From contig CAKQMH010000002.1 in NCBI GenBank assembly GCA_934254915.1, forward strand, positions 1-64,000: a stretch of 64,000 bases of DNA, read 5' to 3'. Position 1 is the stretch's first letter. The number at the start of each line of letters is the position of its first letter. This stretch comes from an uncultured Alphaproteobacteria bacterium (GTDB lineage Bacteria > Pseudomonadota > Alphaproteobacteria > RF32 > CAG-239). This document shows, one piece after another, positions 15,910-25,844 of the stretch. The position numbers were made by a program, and so were the translations under genes. The notes below the pieces were generated by a model. That model was not told where the DNA came from. It was given only the letters and a program-made list of their open reading frames with translations, and ran no database searches.

Positions 15910-18036
15910 TTATTTATTGGTTTCCAAATCCTCGCCTGTCTCCTGATTTACCCGCTTTGCTGACAATTTAACTTTGCCGCGGTTATCAGTACCCAGACAT
16001 TTAACCCAAATCGAGTCGCCTTCTTTGTAGAAATCAGAAACCGACGCAATACGTTCGTTCTTAACTTCAGAAATATGGACTAAGCCTTCTGTTGTACCCA
16101 AGAAGCGGACAAAAGCACCGAAATCCATAATTTTGGTAATTACGCCGTGGTAAATTTTGCCTTCTTCCGGCTCAGCGACAATACCCATAATCCATTCCAA
16201 AGCAGCGTCTCCATCTTCTTTTTTCATCGAAGCAATCTTGACTACGCCGTCATCGGTAATATCAATTTTGGTGTGGGTCTTTTCAACGATTTCGCGAATT
16301 ACTTTACCGCCTGTACCGATAACTTCACGGATTTTATCAACCGGAATCTTAATTGCTACGATTCGCGGAGCTTTATCCGAAACATGCGGACGCGGTTCAG
16401 CAATAGCTTTTGCCATTTCGCCCAAAATGTGAATACGACCTTCATGTGCTTGTGCCAAAGCGGTTTTCATAATCTCTTTGGTAATGGAGGTAATTTTAAT
16501 ATCCATTTGCAAAGCGGTAACACCATCTTTTGTACCGGCAACCTTAAAGTCCATATCGCCAAGGTGGTCTTCATCACCCAAAATATCGGTCAAAACAGCT
16601 ACTCGGCCGTCATCTTCCTTAATCAATCCCATTGCAATACCGGCGACCGGTTTTTGCATCGGCACACCTGCGGCCATCAATGACATTGTCGTACCGCATA
16701 CGGTAGCCATGGATGATGAACCGTTAGACTCCATAATTTCCGAAACTACGCGCACGGTATACGGGAATGAATCTTTATCTTTCGGCATCATCGGGTGAAT
16801 AGCACGCCATGCCAATTTTCCGTGACCGATTTCACGACGTCCCGGACTACCGATACGTCCGCATTCACCGACCGAAAACGGCGGGAAGTTGTAGTTCAGC
16901 ATAAAGTCTTCTTTGTATTCATCCAACAAACCGTCGACGATTTGAGCATCATCACCTGTACCCAAGGTCGTAACAACTAAAGCTTGCGTTTCACCGCGGG
17001 TAAACAAAGCCGAACCATGAGCCATCGGCAAAACATCGACCTGACATTGAATCGGGCGAACCGTCTTAGTGTCGCGGCCGTCAATGCGGTGGCCGGTGGT
17101 CAAAACTTTTTCACGCACTACTTTGTGCATCAATTTCTCGATAGCATCACCGACATAGCGAACTTCGATTTCATTTTCCGGATCAATTGAAGCTTTAACT
17201 TCTTCCGAAGCCTGTCCAACTAAAGTTCCGCGTTTAAGTTTATCGGTTTCTTTGAAAGCTTCGACATACTTATCACCGAATTGCTTTTCGATTCGGCTGT
17301 ACAAAGCATCAAACTCCGGCGGAAATGACGGTGCTTCCCACGGCTCTTTACCGGCTTCAGCTTTCAATTCTTCAATCAGTTTAATGACCGGTTGGAAGTT
17401 TTCAAAACCGAACATAACTGCGCCCAGCATGGTTTCTTCTGACAGCTCTTGCGCTTCCGACTCAACCATCAAAACACCTTCCGATGTACCGGCAACCGTC
17501 AATTCCAACTGTGTATCTTTCAACTGTTCGATTGTCGGGTTCAAAATATATTGACCGTCTTTATAGCCGATTTTAGCAGCGGCAATCGGTGCCAAGAACG
17601 GGATACCTGAAACTTCCAGTGCCGCCGAAGCCGCAATCATTGCCGGAATATCAGAATCGGTTTGCTGATCGTGTGACAAGACCGTACAAATAATCTGAAC
17701 TTCATTTTTGAAAGCATCTGGGAACAACGGACGTATCGGACGATCGATTAAGCGAGAAATCAAAACTTCGCGCTCGCTGGGTTTGCCTTCGCGTTTCATA
17801 AAGCCGCCCGGAACTTTACCGGTAGCATAATATTTTTCCTGATAATTGACTGTCAAAGGAAAGAAATCTTGATCTGCCTTTACCTCTTTAGCCGCGCAAA
17901 CCGTTGCGATAACCTGTGTTTCCCCATAGGTAACAATTACGGCACCGGTTGCCTGTCTTGCAATTTTACCTGTTTCTAATACTAACTTGCGTCCGCCCCA
18001 TTCCATTTCCTTGCGGCACACTTTAAAATCGATCAT
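15910..18036 (-). CDS. pnp: Polyribonucleotide nucleotidyltransferase (PNPase)
   Basis: This 708-residue phosphorolytic 3'-5' exoribonuclease is a core part of the RNA degradosome. Two RNase PH-like domains (about residues 10-230 and 310-550, the second with [10 protein letters not shown] and [12 protein letters not shown]) enclose an all-helical linker. Next come a KH domain (with the loop [10 protein letters not shown]) and a C-terminal S1 domain (with [15 protein letters not shown]). It follows rpsO across a 250-base structured spacer, the classical rpsO-pnp pairing. Confidence 0.97.
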   Translation of the reverse strand: MIDFKVCRKEMEWGGRKLVLETGKIARQATGAVIVTYGETQVIATVCAAKEVKADQDFFPLTVNYQEKYYATGKVPGGFMKREGKPSEREVLISRLIDRPIRPLFPDAFKNEVQIICTVLSHDQQTDSDIPAMIAASAALEVSGIPFLAPIAAAKIGYKDGQYILNPTIEQLKDTQLELTVAGTSEGVLMVESEAQELSEETMLGAVMFGFENFQPVIKLIEELKAEAGKEPWEAPSFPPEFDALYSRIEKQFGDKYVEAFKETDKLKRGTLVGQASEEVKASIDPENEIEVRYVGDAIEKLMHKVVREKVLTTGHRIDGRDTKTVRPIQCQVDVLPMAHGSALFTRGETQALVVTTLGTGDDAQIVDGLLDEYKEDFMLNYNFPPFSVGECGRIGSPGRREIGHGKLAWRAIHPMMPKDKDSFPYTVRVVSEIMESNGSSSMATVCGTTMSLMAAGVPMQKPVAGIAMGLIKEDDGRVAVLTDILGDEDHLGDMDFKVAGTKDGVTALQMDIKITSITKEIMKTALAQAHEGRIHILGEMAKAIAEPRPHVSDKAPRIVAIKIPVDKIREVIGTGGKVIREIVEKTHTKIDITDDGVVKIASMKKEDGDAALEWIMGIVAEPEEGKIYHGVITKIMDFGAFVRFLGTTEGLVHISEVKNERIASVSDFYKEGDSIWVKCLGTDNRGKVKLSAKRVNQETGEDLETNK

Positions 18037-18100
18037 ATTTCTTTACCTTTCATATCCATATAACCTCTACCTGCCCCATGCAGGATTTTTTAACTAAAAA

Positions 18101-18129
18101 GAACCGCGAGGCTCATTCCTCCGCAGTTC
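18101..18129 (-). terminator. Hairpin with T-run in the rpsO-pnp spacer
   Basis: On the minus strand GGAACTGCGGAGG pairs with CCTCGCGGTTC, followed by TTTTT. It looks like an intrinsic terminator or attenuator that would limit read-through from rpsO into pnp. Further upstream in the spacer CAGAACA (near 18266-18274) can pair with TGTTCTG (near 18187-18193). In E. coli the equivalent spacer holds the RNase III site for pnp autocontrol; the same role here is an inference. Confidence 0.55.
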
Positions 18130-18288
18130 CGCAAAAACATCTCTTAACCTTAACGGCTTTGATGTTAAATGTCTTATGAAGCAAAACAGAACAATTTCTT
18201 GGCGCGAAAAGACAAACTGCCTCAACCAGCATTCGTGAGCATTCTCTGACACCGTAAAATCGCTCTGTTCTGTCCATAAAAACTTTTC

Positions 18289-18558
18289 CTATTTACGAAG
18301 ATCAAGCTTCTTAATCAAATCCTGATAACGGCTTTCGCTTTTACCTTTCAAATAGTCCAAAAGGTGACGGCGGCGGCTTACTTTCTTCATCAGACCCAAA
18401 CGCGAGTGAGTATCTTTAGCGTGGGTTTTGAAGTGTTCAATCAGGTTATTGATTTCAGCAGTCCAGATAGCAATCTGAACTTCCGGAGAACCGGTATCAT
18501 TCGGGTTCAAACCATAAGCTTTTGCTAATTTTTGTTTTTCTTCACTAGAAATCGACAT
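18289..18558 (-). CDS. rpsO: Ribosomal protein uS15
   Basis: This small-subunit protein of 89 residues binds 16S rRNA early in assembly. The conserved core (TGSPEVQIAIWTAEINNL, then HSRLGLMKKVSRRRHLLDYL) is intact. I chose the second ATG of the ATGATG pair at 18558 because it gives the standard MSI start and length, with AAGGA 7 bases upstream; 18561 is equally translatable. It follows truB by about 14 bases. Confidence 0.96.
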   Translation of the reverse strand: MSISSEEKQKLAKAYGLNPNDTGSPEVQIAIWTAEINNLIEHFKTHAKDTHSRLGLMKKVSRRRHLLDYLKGKSESRYQDLIKKLDLRK

Positions 18559-18572
18559 CATATTATCCTTAT

Positions 18573-19481
18573 TCAATTAAAATTAAAAACTCGAACCGGA
18601 GAAATTTTGCGTTCTTCGATTCGCACGATTGCTACCAATTCCCCGTCAAAGATCATAGCTGCTTCCTGCCCATACAATTCCGCAACCGGAAATGCTTTAG
18701 GCGAAAGCCCCTGTCCTTGACGAAGTTTGGTCGCCTCTGCTTCCCCTACGGCTATGACCGCGATGTCGCGCAGACAAGTTATTACAGGGAGCAAAACTTT
18801 CTCAAGACCCTTACCATACTCCAAATTTTTTATATTTTCCAGTAAAATTTTTTGGCTTAAATCAAAATGCCCGCATTTGGTACGCCGAAGCTCTTCCAAA
18901 TAGCCGTATGTTCCGAGTTTTCGAGCAATATCCCGCCCCAAAGTCCTGATATATGTCCCTTTGGAACATTCAACCCTGAATTTGGCTTTGTCATCACTGA
19001 AACCAAGCAATTCAAGCTGATATATTTTCACTTGGCGGGACGGCATTTCGACATCTTCGCCGCGGCGAGCCAAATCATAAGCCCGCTGCCCGTTTATCTT
19101 AATGGCGGAATAAGCCGGCGGTATTTGCGTTATCTCGCCGATGAAGTCCGGTAATATTTGTTTTATTTCATCAATGGTCGGAATTTTGCCGCCGCTTTTT
19201 ATAACTTGTCCTTCAGTATCGCCGCTGTCGGTTTCACATCCGAACTTCAGCACAAACTCATATTCTTTATCCCCGTCCGTAACATACGGAATGAGTTTGG
19301 TAGCCTCGCCGAAGGCTATCGGCAGCACTCCGGTCGCAAACGGATCAAGTGTGCCGCAATGCCCGTTTTTTTGTGCATTAAAAAGGCGGCGCGTAAAGTT
19401 AACCACTTGTGTTGAACCCATATCGCGCGGCTTGTCGACAATCAGCCAGCCGTTTACTTTTTCACCTTTTTTGTGGCGCAT
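18573..19481 (-). CDS. truB: tRNA pseudouridine(55) synthase TruB
   Basis: This enzyme makes the universal Psi55 in the T-loop of tRNAs. In the 302-residue sequence the catalytic Asp46 is in HCGTLDPFATGVLPI, preceded by GWLIVDKPRDMGSTQVV. The C-terminal region is a small PUA-like domain. It lies between rbfA and rpsO in the standard rbfA-truB-rpsO-pnp order. Confidence 0.95.
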   Translation of the reverse strand: MRHKKGEKVNGWLIVDKPRDMGSTQVVNFTRRLFNAQKNGHCGTLDPFATGVLPIAFGEATKLIPYVTDGDKEYEFVLKFGCETDSGDTEGQVIKSGGKIPTIDEIKQILPDFIGEITQIPPAYSAIKINGQRAYDLARRGEDVEMPSRQVKIYQLELLGFSDDKAKFRVECSKGTYIRTLGRDIARKLGTYGYLEELRRTKCGHFDLSQKILLENIKNLEYGKGLEKVLLPVITCLRDIAVIAVGEAEATKLRQGQGLSPKAFPVAELYGQEAAMIFDGELVAIVRIEERKISPVRVFNFN

Positions 19482-19496
19482 ATTATTCCTTAAGAC

Positions 19497-19874
19497 TTAG
19501 TGCAAATCTTGCGCAACTTTCGGATCGCGCAGCAATTTTTCGATTCGGTCTACTTCCGCAAAACTGTTATCGATTCGAAAAGTTATTTCCGGCACATAAC
19601 GCAATTCGGTCTTCGCCCCGATAACCTTACGGAAATGGTTCGCCGCCAACTGCAGCCCCTCACGCACTTCCTCGTTTTTAGTATCGTCTGAAGTAATGAA
19701 ATAAACATTACAATATTTAAGATCCGGCGAAACTCTGGCTTCCATAATTGTCACCATCACATTAACCCCTTCCAAATTGCGCACTTCGCCGCGTTCAATT
19801 TGTCCGGCTATGATTTTCTTAATTTCTTGTCCGACTCTTAATTGTCTTTGTGAAGGCTCTTTATTTTCAGCCAT
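19497..19874 (-). CDS. rbfA: Ribosome-binding factor A
   Basis: This 125-residue KH-fold protein helps the 5' end of 16S rRNA mature and supports growth in the cold. The segments QLRVGQEIKKIIAGQIERGE and ARVSPDLKYCNVYF are typical. I placed the start at the ATG at 19874 because GAGGAG lies 7 bases upstream; the extension to 19889 includes the ribosome site itself. In most bacteria infB precedes it, but here the preceding gene on the strand is ftsK. Confidence 0.93.
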   Translation of the reverse strand: MAENKEPSQRQLRVGQEIKKIIAGQIERGEVRNLEGVNVMVTIMEARVSPDLKYCNVYFITSDDTKNEEVREGLQLAANHFRKVIGAKTELRYVPEITFRIDNSFAEVDRIEKLLRDPKVAQDLH

Positions 19875-19951
19875 AACTGTTCTCCTCAAAAAAATTCGTA
19901 AACAGATATAATCGGAAAGTGGAAATTAATCAAGCACTATCGCCTGATACA

Positions 19952-22210
19952 TTATAATACTTCGCGTCTTCCCACATGATCAGCCGCCGAAATAATCCCT
20001 TCCTGTTCCATGCGGTCAATCAGTGATGCCGCGCGGTTATATCCGATTCGCAAACGACGTTGAATATAGCTGGTCGAGGCTTTTTTATCGTTTCGCACAA
20101 TCGCCACCGCCTGCGTATACAAATCTTCATCACTGCCGCTGCCGAAATCACCTTTATCAAAAACCGCGCCTTTATCGGCACTGAGTTCGCCTTCCGTCAC
20201 GCCTTCGACATATTCCGGTTCTTTTTGCGCTTTCAAAAATTCCACTATCGATTCGACTTCCTGATCTTTGACAAACGGCGCATGCACACGTATCGGACGC
20301 TGTCCGGCCGGCATATACAGCATATCGCCCATACCGAGCAGTTGTTCAGCCCCTTGTTCGCCCAAAATTGTCCGGCTGTCGATTTTGGAAGTTACCTGAA
20401 AACTTATACGGGTCGGGAAGTTAGCCTTAATCGTACCGGTAATAACATCCACCGACGGACGTTGCGTTGACATAATCAAATGGATGCCGGCAGCACGCGC
20501 CATTTGTGCCAAACGCTGAATTGCCGCTTCCACATCTTTACCGGCTACCAACATCAAATCCGCCATTTCATCAACCACAATCACGATATACGGCAGCGGC
20601 GTCAAATCAAGTTCCTGTTCTTCATAAATCGGCTTACCGGTTTCCATATCAAATCCGGTTTGTACCGTGCGTGAAATTTTTTCTCCGCTGGCGCGTAACT
20701 CCTCAAGCCGTTTGTTATATCCGGTAATATTGCGGACATTAAGTTTGGCCATCGCCCGATAACGATCTTCCATTTCTTTCACCGCCCATTTTAGGCCGAT
20801 TACCGCTTTAGCGGGATCGGTAATTACCGGCGTCAACAGATGCGGAATCCCATTATACATTGTAAACTCCAACATCTTGGGATCAATCATTATCAACTTA
20901 CACTCTTCCGGCCGCATTTTATACAGCAGTGAAATAATCATGGAGTTTACACCGACCGATTTACCTGAACCGGTCGTACCCGCAACCAGCAAGTGCGGCA
21001 TTTTAGCCAAATCGGCATAGACATTTTTGCCGCCGATATCCTTACCCAAAGTAATGGTCAAAGCCGATTTTGATTCTTTAAAATCATTACTCTCCAACAA
21101 ATCGCGCAAATAAACAATTTCACGTTTGCTGTTCGGCAATTCGATACCGATGGTATTTGACCCCGGCACTACGGCAATACGCACCGAGACCGCACTCATC
21201 GAGCGGGCGATATCATCCGCCAACCCGATAACGCGGGCAGTTTTTGTCCCCGGCGCGGGTTCTAATTCATACAAAGTTACCACTGGTCCCGGACGCACTT
21301 TCACAATTTTGCCATTAACCCCGAACTCCTGCAAAACGCTTTCCAAATCCTCCGCAATTTTGTCCATTTCTTTTTGGCTCATCGTGTTGCCGATTTTTTC
21401 TTTGTTAATCGACAACAGATTAATATCCGGATACTTATAACCGTCATCAATTTTGCGCGGACGATTAATTTTAATTTCCGCGGCCGGTTCTTTGGCTGCG
21501 GTTTGTTTATCACTTAGGCTTGGTTCTTTACGAACTTTCGGCTCGCGGCTGCGATGTTTTTTAACCTCATTTTTGCCCTTAAACAACCAGTTCCAAACTT
21601 TGGCTGCACTGCATCCGACTATCGTAATCGCCGTTACAATTGTCATAACCGCTTTTTTAGCGCTCAAATACCAACCTTTAAGCGTCAAACCGCAGGCCAA
21701 ATCAAATGCCAGCAATGCCACTATCGCCAAAACGCCGATTAGTACATACCGCCAATACGCAAATTGATAAAAACGACTGGTTAAGGTCATAAACTGGCGG
21801 GATAAAAACAACCCGATATTACCGCCGGTCTTAAAATCACCATAAAACGGACAGCTCAAAGACAACACGACCGCCAAACAAACCGTTCCCAATAAAAAAG
21901 CAAAAACACGCCAGTACGGATGCACCAAATCACACAACCGCAACCGGCTGTATCCCCAAACTACCGGAGCGGCCAAGAACAACGGCAAGGCCAAACCGAA
22001 CCATATCAAAATGATATTAGCCGCTTTAGCACCATAGATTCCCAACCAATTTTGCACCGGCTGCGAAGATGCCACATCATACGCGCTGTCAACCGCATTA
22101 TACCCTGCACATGCCGCCCACAGACTGACAACCCACAATATCAACGCCAGCCCGCTCAAACGACACCAGATTTTTGCCATCATCGATTTTTCTTTTTTAC
22201 GTTTAGTCAT
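19952..22210 (-). CDS. ftsK: DNA translocase FtsK
   Basis: FtsK pumps DNA at the septum and activates XerCD dimer resolution. The N-terminal part has four hydrophobic spans (up to about residue 185), then a short Lys-rich linker. The motor follows with Walker A GTTGSGKSVGVN and Walker B IVVDEMADLM. The C-terminal gamma winged helix (TSYIQRRLRIGYNRAASLID) should read KOPS sites. Starts at 22252, 22210 and a MM pair further in are possible. I prefer 22210 (752 residues) but no ribosome site is strong. The linker is short for the family. Confidence 0.94.
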   Translation of the reverse strand: MTKRKKEKSMMAKIWCRLSGLALILWVVSLWAACAGYNAVDSAYDVASSQPVQNWLGIYGAKAANIILIWFGLALPLFLAAPVVWGYSRLRLCDLVHPYWRVFAFLLGTVCLAVVLSLSCPFYGDFKTGGNIGLFLSRQFMTLTSRFYQFAYWRYVLIGVLAIVALLAFDLACGLTLKGWYLSAKKAVMTIVTAITIVGCSAAKVWNWLFKGKNEVKKHRSREPKVRKEPSLSDKQTAAKEPAAEIKINRPRKIDDGYKYPDINLLSINKEKIGNTMSQKEMDKIAEDLESVLQEFGVNGKIVKVRPGPVVTLYELEPAPGTKTARVIGLADDIARSMSAVSVRIAVVPGSNTIGIELPNSKREIVYLRDLLESNDFKESKSALTITLGKDIGGKNVYADLAKMPHLLVAGTTGSGKSVGVNSMIISLLYKMRPEECKLIMIDPKMLEFTMYNGIPHLLTPVITDPAKAVIGLKWAVKEMEDRYRAMAKLNVRNITGYNKRLEELRASGEKISRTVQTGFDMETGKPIYEEQELDLTPLPYIVIVVDEMADLMLVAGKDVEAAIQRLAQMARAAGIHLIMSTQRPSVDVITGTIKANFPTRISFQVTSKIDSRTILGEQGAEQLLGMGDMLYMPAGQRPIRVHAPFVKDQEVESIVEFLKAQKEPEYVEGVTEGELSADKGAVFDKGDFGSGSDEDLYTQAVAIVRNDKKASTSYIQRRLRIGYNRAASLIDRMEQEGIISAADHVGRREVL

Positions 22211-22332
22211 TAGTCTCAGCACCCAGATTATAAACTCAAATTTACGAAACATTATAGCTGCTAATTATCAAAATAATCTTAACAAATATGCTTTAGATTT
22301 CTTAACATCGGCGCATAACAAAGTTAAAAAGC

Positions 22333-22361
22333 TTGACTTTTGTACACCAATCTATAAAGAT
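22333..22361 (+). promoter_or_regulatory. Putative promoter of fabD-fabG
   Basis: TTGACT (22333-22338) and AAAGAT (22356-22361) are 17 bases apart, 32 bases before the fabD ATG. TATAAA overlaps the -10. Confidence 0.4.
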
Positions 22362-22393
22362 TCATTCGAAATTAATAGTAAGGAAAATATCGA

Positions 22394-23353
22394 ATGAAGT
22401 ATACTTTCGTCTTCCCCGGACAAGGTTCTCAATATGTGGGGATGGGAAAAGAATTGGCTGATAATTTTGCTTCAGCCCGCGAAGTTTTTCAAGAAGTTGA
22501 TGAAGCCCTCGCGCAAAATTTGTTTAAGCTTATGTGCGAAGGTCCTGAACATGAATTGACTCTCACCGCCAACACACAGCCGGCCTTAATGGCTCACTCG
22601 ATGGCGGTGGTTCGTATTCTTGAAAAAGACTTTGGTTTATCAATCAAAAATACTGCAAGTTTTGTAGCCGGTCACTCTTTGGGTGAATATTCCGCGGCCT
22701 GTGCTGCCGGTGTATTCTCATTGACAGATACGGCTAAACTGCTCCGCACCCGCGGTGATGCCATGCAAAAGGCTGTTCCCGTCGGGGTCGGAGGAATGGC
22801 GGCGGTAATCGGCGCATCGTTTGAAGATGTTCAAGCTTTGGCTGAAGCCTGCGCCGACGCCGACAACATTTGTGTTGCCGCCAATGATAATGCCAACGGA
22901 CAAGTTGTTTTGTCCGGACATTTGCCCGCCATTAACAAAGCTGTTGAAATAGCCTCCGAATTCGGAGCCAAACGCTGCCTCAAACTTCCGGTCAGCGCTC
23001 CGTTTCACAGCCCCTTAATGCAGCCTGCTGCCGAAGTTATGCAGCAAGCCCTCAGTCAGGTCAAAGCCGCCAATCCGGTTGTGCCGTTAATCTCTAATGT
23101 TGCCGCCACGGCAGTTAATGACGCCGCAACCATTGTTGCCAATTTGGTCAAACAGGTTACCGGTTCGGTTCGTTGGCGCGAAACCGTTGATTATCTGGCT
23201 GATCAGGGCGTAACTGAGGTTGCCGAACTTGGCGCCGGCAAAGTACTTTCCGGCATTATCAACCGTAGTAAAAAAGGTATTATTAATGCTGTATCCGTAG
23301 GCTCTCCGGCTGAAATTGAAGAGCTTGCCCACCAACTTTCAACACAATGCTAA
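22394..23353 (+). CDS. fabD: Malonyl-CoA:ACP transacylase
   Basis: FabD loads malonyl groups onto ACP for fatty-acid elongation. The 319-residue protein starts with FPGQGSQYVGMG. The active-site Ser95 is in GHSLGEYSA, and His205 in APFHSPLM completes the dyad. TAAGGA precedes the ATG. fabG follows on the same strand after 48 bases. Confidence 0.96.
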   Translation: MKYTFVFPGQGSQYVGMGKELADNFASAREVFQEVDEALAQNLFKLMCEGPEHELTLTANTQPALMAHSMAVVRILEKDFGLSIKNTASFVAGHSLGEYSAACAAGVFSLTDTAKLLRTRGDAMQKAVPVGVGGMAAVIGASFEDVQALAEACADADNICVAANDNANGQVVLSGHLPAINKAVEIASEFGAKRCLKLPVSAPFHSPLMQPAAEVMQQALSQVKAANPVVPLISNVAATAVNDAATIVANLVKQVTGSVRWRETVDYLADQGVTEVAELGAGKVLSGIINRSKKGIINAVSVGSPAEIEELAHQLSTQC

Positions 23354-23401
23354 AAAACCTTAAAAAACAGCAATTGTTTTTAAGCATAAGGAGAAAATAT
23401 A

Positions 23402-24139
23402 ATGTTTGAATTACACGATAAAGTAGCTTTGATTACCGGTGCTGCCGGTGGTTTGGGTGATAAGATTGCCCGTACTCTGCACAAACAAGGTGCGACTTTG
23501 GCTTTGACCGATATGCGCGCCGAACCGATGGAAAAACTCAAAGCCGAATTAGGCGACCGCGTTGAAGTCTTCACGGCTAACCTGACCAATCCTGAGGATG
23601 TCAAAAATCTGGTTTCTGATGTTGAAGCCAAATTGGGCCGTATTGATATTTTGGTAAACAATGCCGGCCTGACCCGCGATAATTTGTTTATCCGTATGAG
23701 CGACGAAGATTGGCAATTGGTTTTGGATGTAAACCTTTCTGCCGGTTTCAAATTGGCTAAGGCTGCAGTTCGCGGTATGATGAAACGCCGTTTCGGCCGC
23801 ATTATCGGCATCGCTTCAGTCGTCGGTGTAACCGGAAACGCCGGCCAAGCCAACTACTCTGCTTCTAAAGCCGGTATGATTGCCATGAACAAATGCTTGG
23901 CACAGGAAGTCGGTTCACGCGGTATTACCGTTAACTCTATCGCTCCCGGCTTCATCAGAACTCCGATGACCGATGTCTTGCCTGAAGATGTCAAAAAAGC
24001 TTTGTTGGCTAAAATTCCTGAAGCCAAACTCGGTGAAGCTCAGGATATTGCAAACGTTGTTGCTTTCTTGGCTTCGGATGAAGCTCAATACATCACCGGC
24101 CAAACCATCAACATCAACGGCGGTATGGCTATGATTTAA
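23402..24139 (+). CDS. fabG: 3-oxoacyl-ACP reductase FabG
   Basis: This short-chain dehydrogenase of 245 residues reduces beta-ketoacyl-ACP with NADPH. The cofactor motif is TGAAGGLG (residues 12-19), followed by NNAG. The catalytic residues are Ser139, Tyr152 and Lys156 (YSASK). AAGGAG precedes the ATG. acpP and fabF, usually next in line, are at the other end of the window on the opposite strand. Confidence 0.95.
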   Translation: MFELHDKVALITGAAGGLGDKIARTLHKQGATLALTDMRAEPMEKLKAELGDRVEVFTANLTNPEDVKNLVSDVEAKLGRIDILVNNAGLTRDNLFIRMSDEDWQLVLDVNLSAGFKLAKAAVRGMMKRRFGRIIGIASVVGVTGNAGQANYSASKAGMIAMNKCLAQEVGSRGITVNSIAPGFIRTPMTDVLPEDVKKALLAKIPEAKLGEAQDIANVVAFLASDEAQYITGQTININGGMAMI

Positions 24140-24165
24140 TCTGTATCATAACAGGTTAATATTTA

Positions 24166-24195
24166 GGCGTTGTCATCAAAGGCAGCGCCTTTTTT
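24166..24195 (+). terminator. Terminator of fabD-fabG, overlapping the pntB stop
   Basis: GGCGTTG pairs with CAGCGCC and is followed by TTTTTT. The T-run runs into the last codon of the convergent pntB gene. Confidence 0.65.
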
Positions 24196-25549
24196 ATAAT
24201 GCCGCCACAACTTCTTCCGTCACCTTTTTGGCATCACCATACAGCATTATTGTGTTCGGCGCATAAAACAACGGATTATCCACGCCCGAATACCCTGAAT
24301 TCAACGACCTTTTAACAAAGAAGACGGTTTTAGCCGCACCGACATCCAATACCGGCATTCCGTAAATCGGTGAAGTCTTATCGGTTTTGGCCAACGGATT
24401 GGTTACATCATTTGCGCCGATAACATAAGCGACATCAGCCGTAGCGAACTCGCGGTTAATTTCATCCAATTCAAACACCATATCATATGGCACACCGGCT
24501 TCGGCCAACAACACGTTCATATGCCCCGGCATTCTTCCGGCCACCGGATGAATGGCAAACATAACTTTAACACCGTATTTGTTTTGCAAATCAAACGCCA
24601 TTTCTTTTAAGATGTGCTGAGCCTGTGCAACGGCCATTCCATACCCCGGCACGATAATAACTTTGTCGGCATTTTCCATCAGGAATGCCGCATCTGCCGG
24701 ACTCCCGCTGCGGGCAGTTTTCTCAACCTTATCCGCGGCCTGCGGTAAAGCCGCTTTAGTACCGAAGCCTCCTGCCATCACACTCAACAAAGATCGGTTC
24801 ATGGCTTTAACCATAATATATGACAAGATTGCTCCGCTGGCACCGACTAACGACCCGACCACGATTAACAATTCATTTTGCAATGAAAAACCGATACCGA
24901 CCGCCGCCCAACCCGAATAAGAATTAAGCACCGATATAACCACCGGCATATCCGCCCCGCCGATTGGCAAAATCAACAATACCCCCAAGAGCATCGTCAC
25001 ACCGATCAGCCAGTAAAATTCGGCAATTTTATCGCCGCCGACCCCGCCGCAGATAAGTGCTGTTATGGCAACCGCCAACAACAGGTTGATTATTTTTTGC
25101 CCGTTGAACACTAACGCATGTGACGGCATAATTCCCTGCAATTTGGCAAAAGCCACCATTGAACCGGCAAAAGCTAAAGCTCCGATAATCATACCGGTCA
25201 AAGATTCGCCATAATTATTTGTTCCTTCACTGATTTCGGCCGCCGCAATCAAAACGGCAGCCAATCCGCCCAAACCGTTTAACACGGCAATCATTTGCGG
25301 CAGAGCCGTCATTTTAATTTTAAAGGCCATAAAAACGCCCAGCATTCCACCCAAAATAATAATTCCCACAATCAGCCCGATTTCCTCAACCTGCGGCGAA
25401 TACAAAGTGGCCGTAACCGCTATGAACATTCCGCAAATACCTAGCCAGTTGCCCTCACGAGCAGTTCGCGGCGAGGCCAAACCGCGGATTGCCGCCACAA
25501 ATAAAAACACTGCCAACAAATAAGAAAAAGGCAACACCCATTCCGCCAT
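24194..25549 (-). CDS. pntB: NAD(P) transhydrogenase beta subunit
   Basis: PntB carries most of the membrane proton channel and the NADP(H)-binding domain III of the proton-translocating transhydrogenase. The first half is strongly hydrophobic with about nine spans. The soluble part has PGYGMAVAQAQ (the fingerprint of the NADP site) and GANDVTNPLA. Its length of 451 residues is normal. It is the last gene of pntAA-pntAB-pntB and overlaps the preceding stop by one base. Confidence 0.96.
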   Translation of the reverse strand: MAEWVLPFSYLLAVFLFVAAIRGLASPRTAREGNWLGICGMFIAVTATLYSPQVEEIGLIVGIIILGGMLGVFMAFKIKMTALPQMIAVLNGLGGLAAVLIAAAEISEGTNNYGESLTGMIIGALAFAGSMVAFAKLQGIMPSHALVFNGQKIINLLLAVAITALICGGVGGDKIAEFYWLIGVTMLLGVLLILPIGGADMPVVISVLNSYSGWAAVGIGFSLQNELLIVVGSLVGASGAILSYIMVKAMNRSLLSVMAGGFGTKAALPQAADKVEKTARSGSPADAAFLMENADKVIIVPGYGMAVAQAQHILKEMAFDLQNKYGVKVMFAIHPVAGRMPGHMNVLLAEAGVPYDMVFELDEINREFATADVAYVIGANDVTNPLAKTDKTSPIYGMPVLDVGAAKTVFFVKRSLNSGYSGVDNPLFYAPNTIMLYGDAKKVTEEVVAAL

Positions 25550-25833
25550 TATTTTTTCTCCTTTTTCTTAAACAAAGCCAACATTCGATGTGAAACGGCA
25601 AAGCCACCGAAAATATTAACCGCCGCCGCGAACACTGCCGCTAAACTGAGAATTTTGCCATCACTGAAACTCTCTCCGCCGGCTGTAATCAACGCCCCGA
25701 TAATCACGATTCCCGAAATCGCATTAGAAACGCTCATCAGCGGAGAATGCAGCGCCGGCGTCACGCCCCAAACCACAAAATATCCTACCATACACGCCAA
25801 CAGCCAAATTGTCAGTAAGCTCCATATTTCCAT
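25549..25833 (-). CDS. pntAB: NAD(P) transhydrogenase alpha subunit 2 (membrane part)
   Basis: This 94-residue membrane protein has three or four hydrophobic spans and the motif ALHSPLMSVSNAISGIV, diagnostic of the C-terminal part of PntA. In enterobacteria it is fused to the NAD-binding part; the separate gene is typical of alphaproteobacteria such as Rhodospirillum. The start at 25833 follows AAGGAG; the five-codon extension does not. Confidence 0.94.
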   Translation of the reverse strand: MEIWSLLTIWLLACMVGYFVVWGVTPALHSPLMSVSNAISGIVIIGALITAGGESFSDGKILSLAAVFAAAVNIFGGFAVSHRMLALFKKKEKK

Positions 25834-25844
25834 TTTCCGCTCCT

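Noticed and set aside
18113..18277. Small minus-strand frame of 54 codons after rpsO
   Set aside because: It spans the terminator-like hairpin and the long-range stem of the rpsO-pnp spacer, has only a weak ribosome site, and an unnatural Cys/Arg-rich composition.
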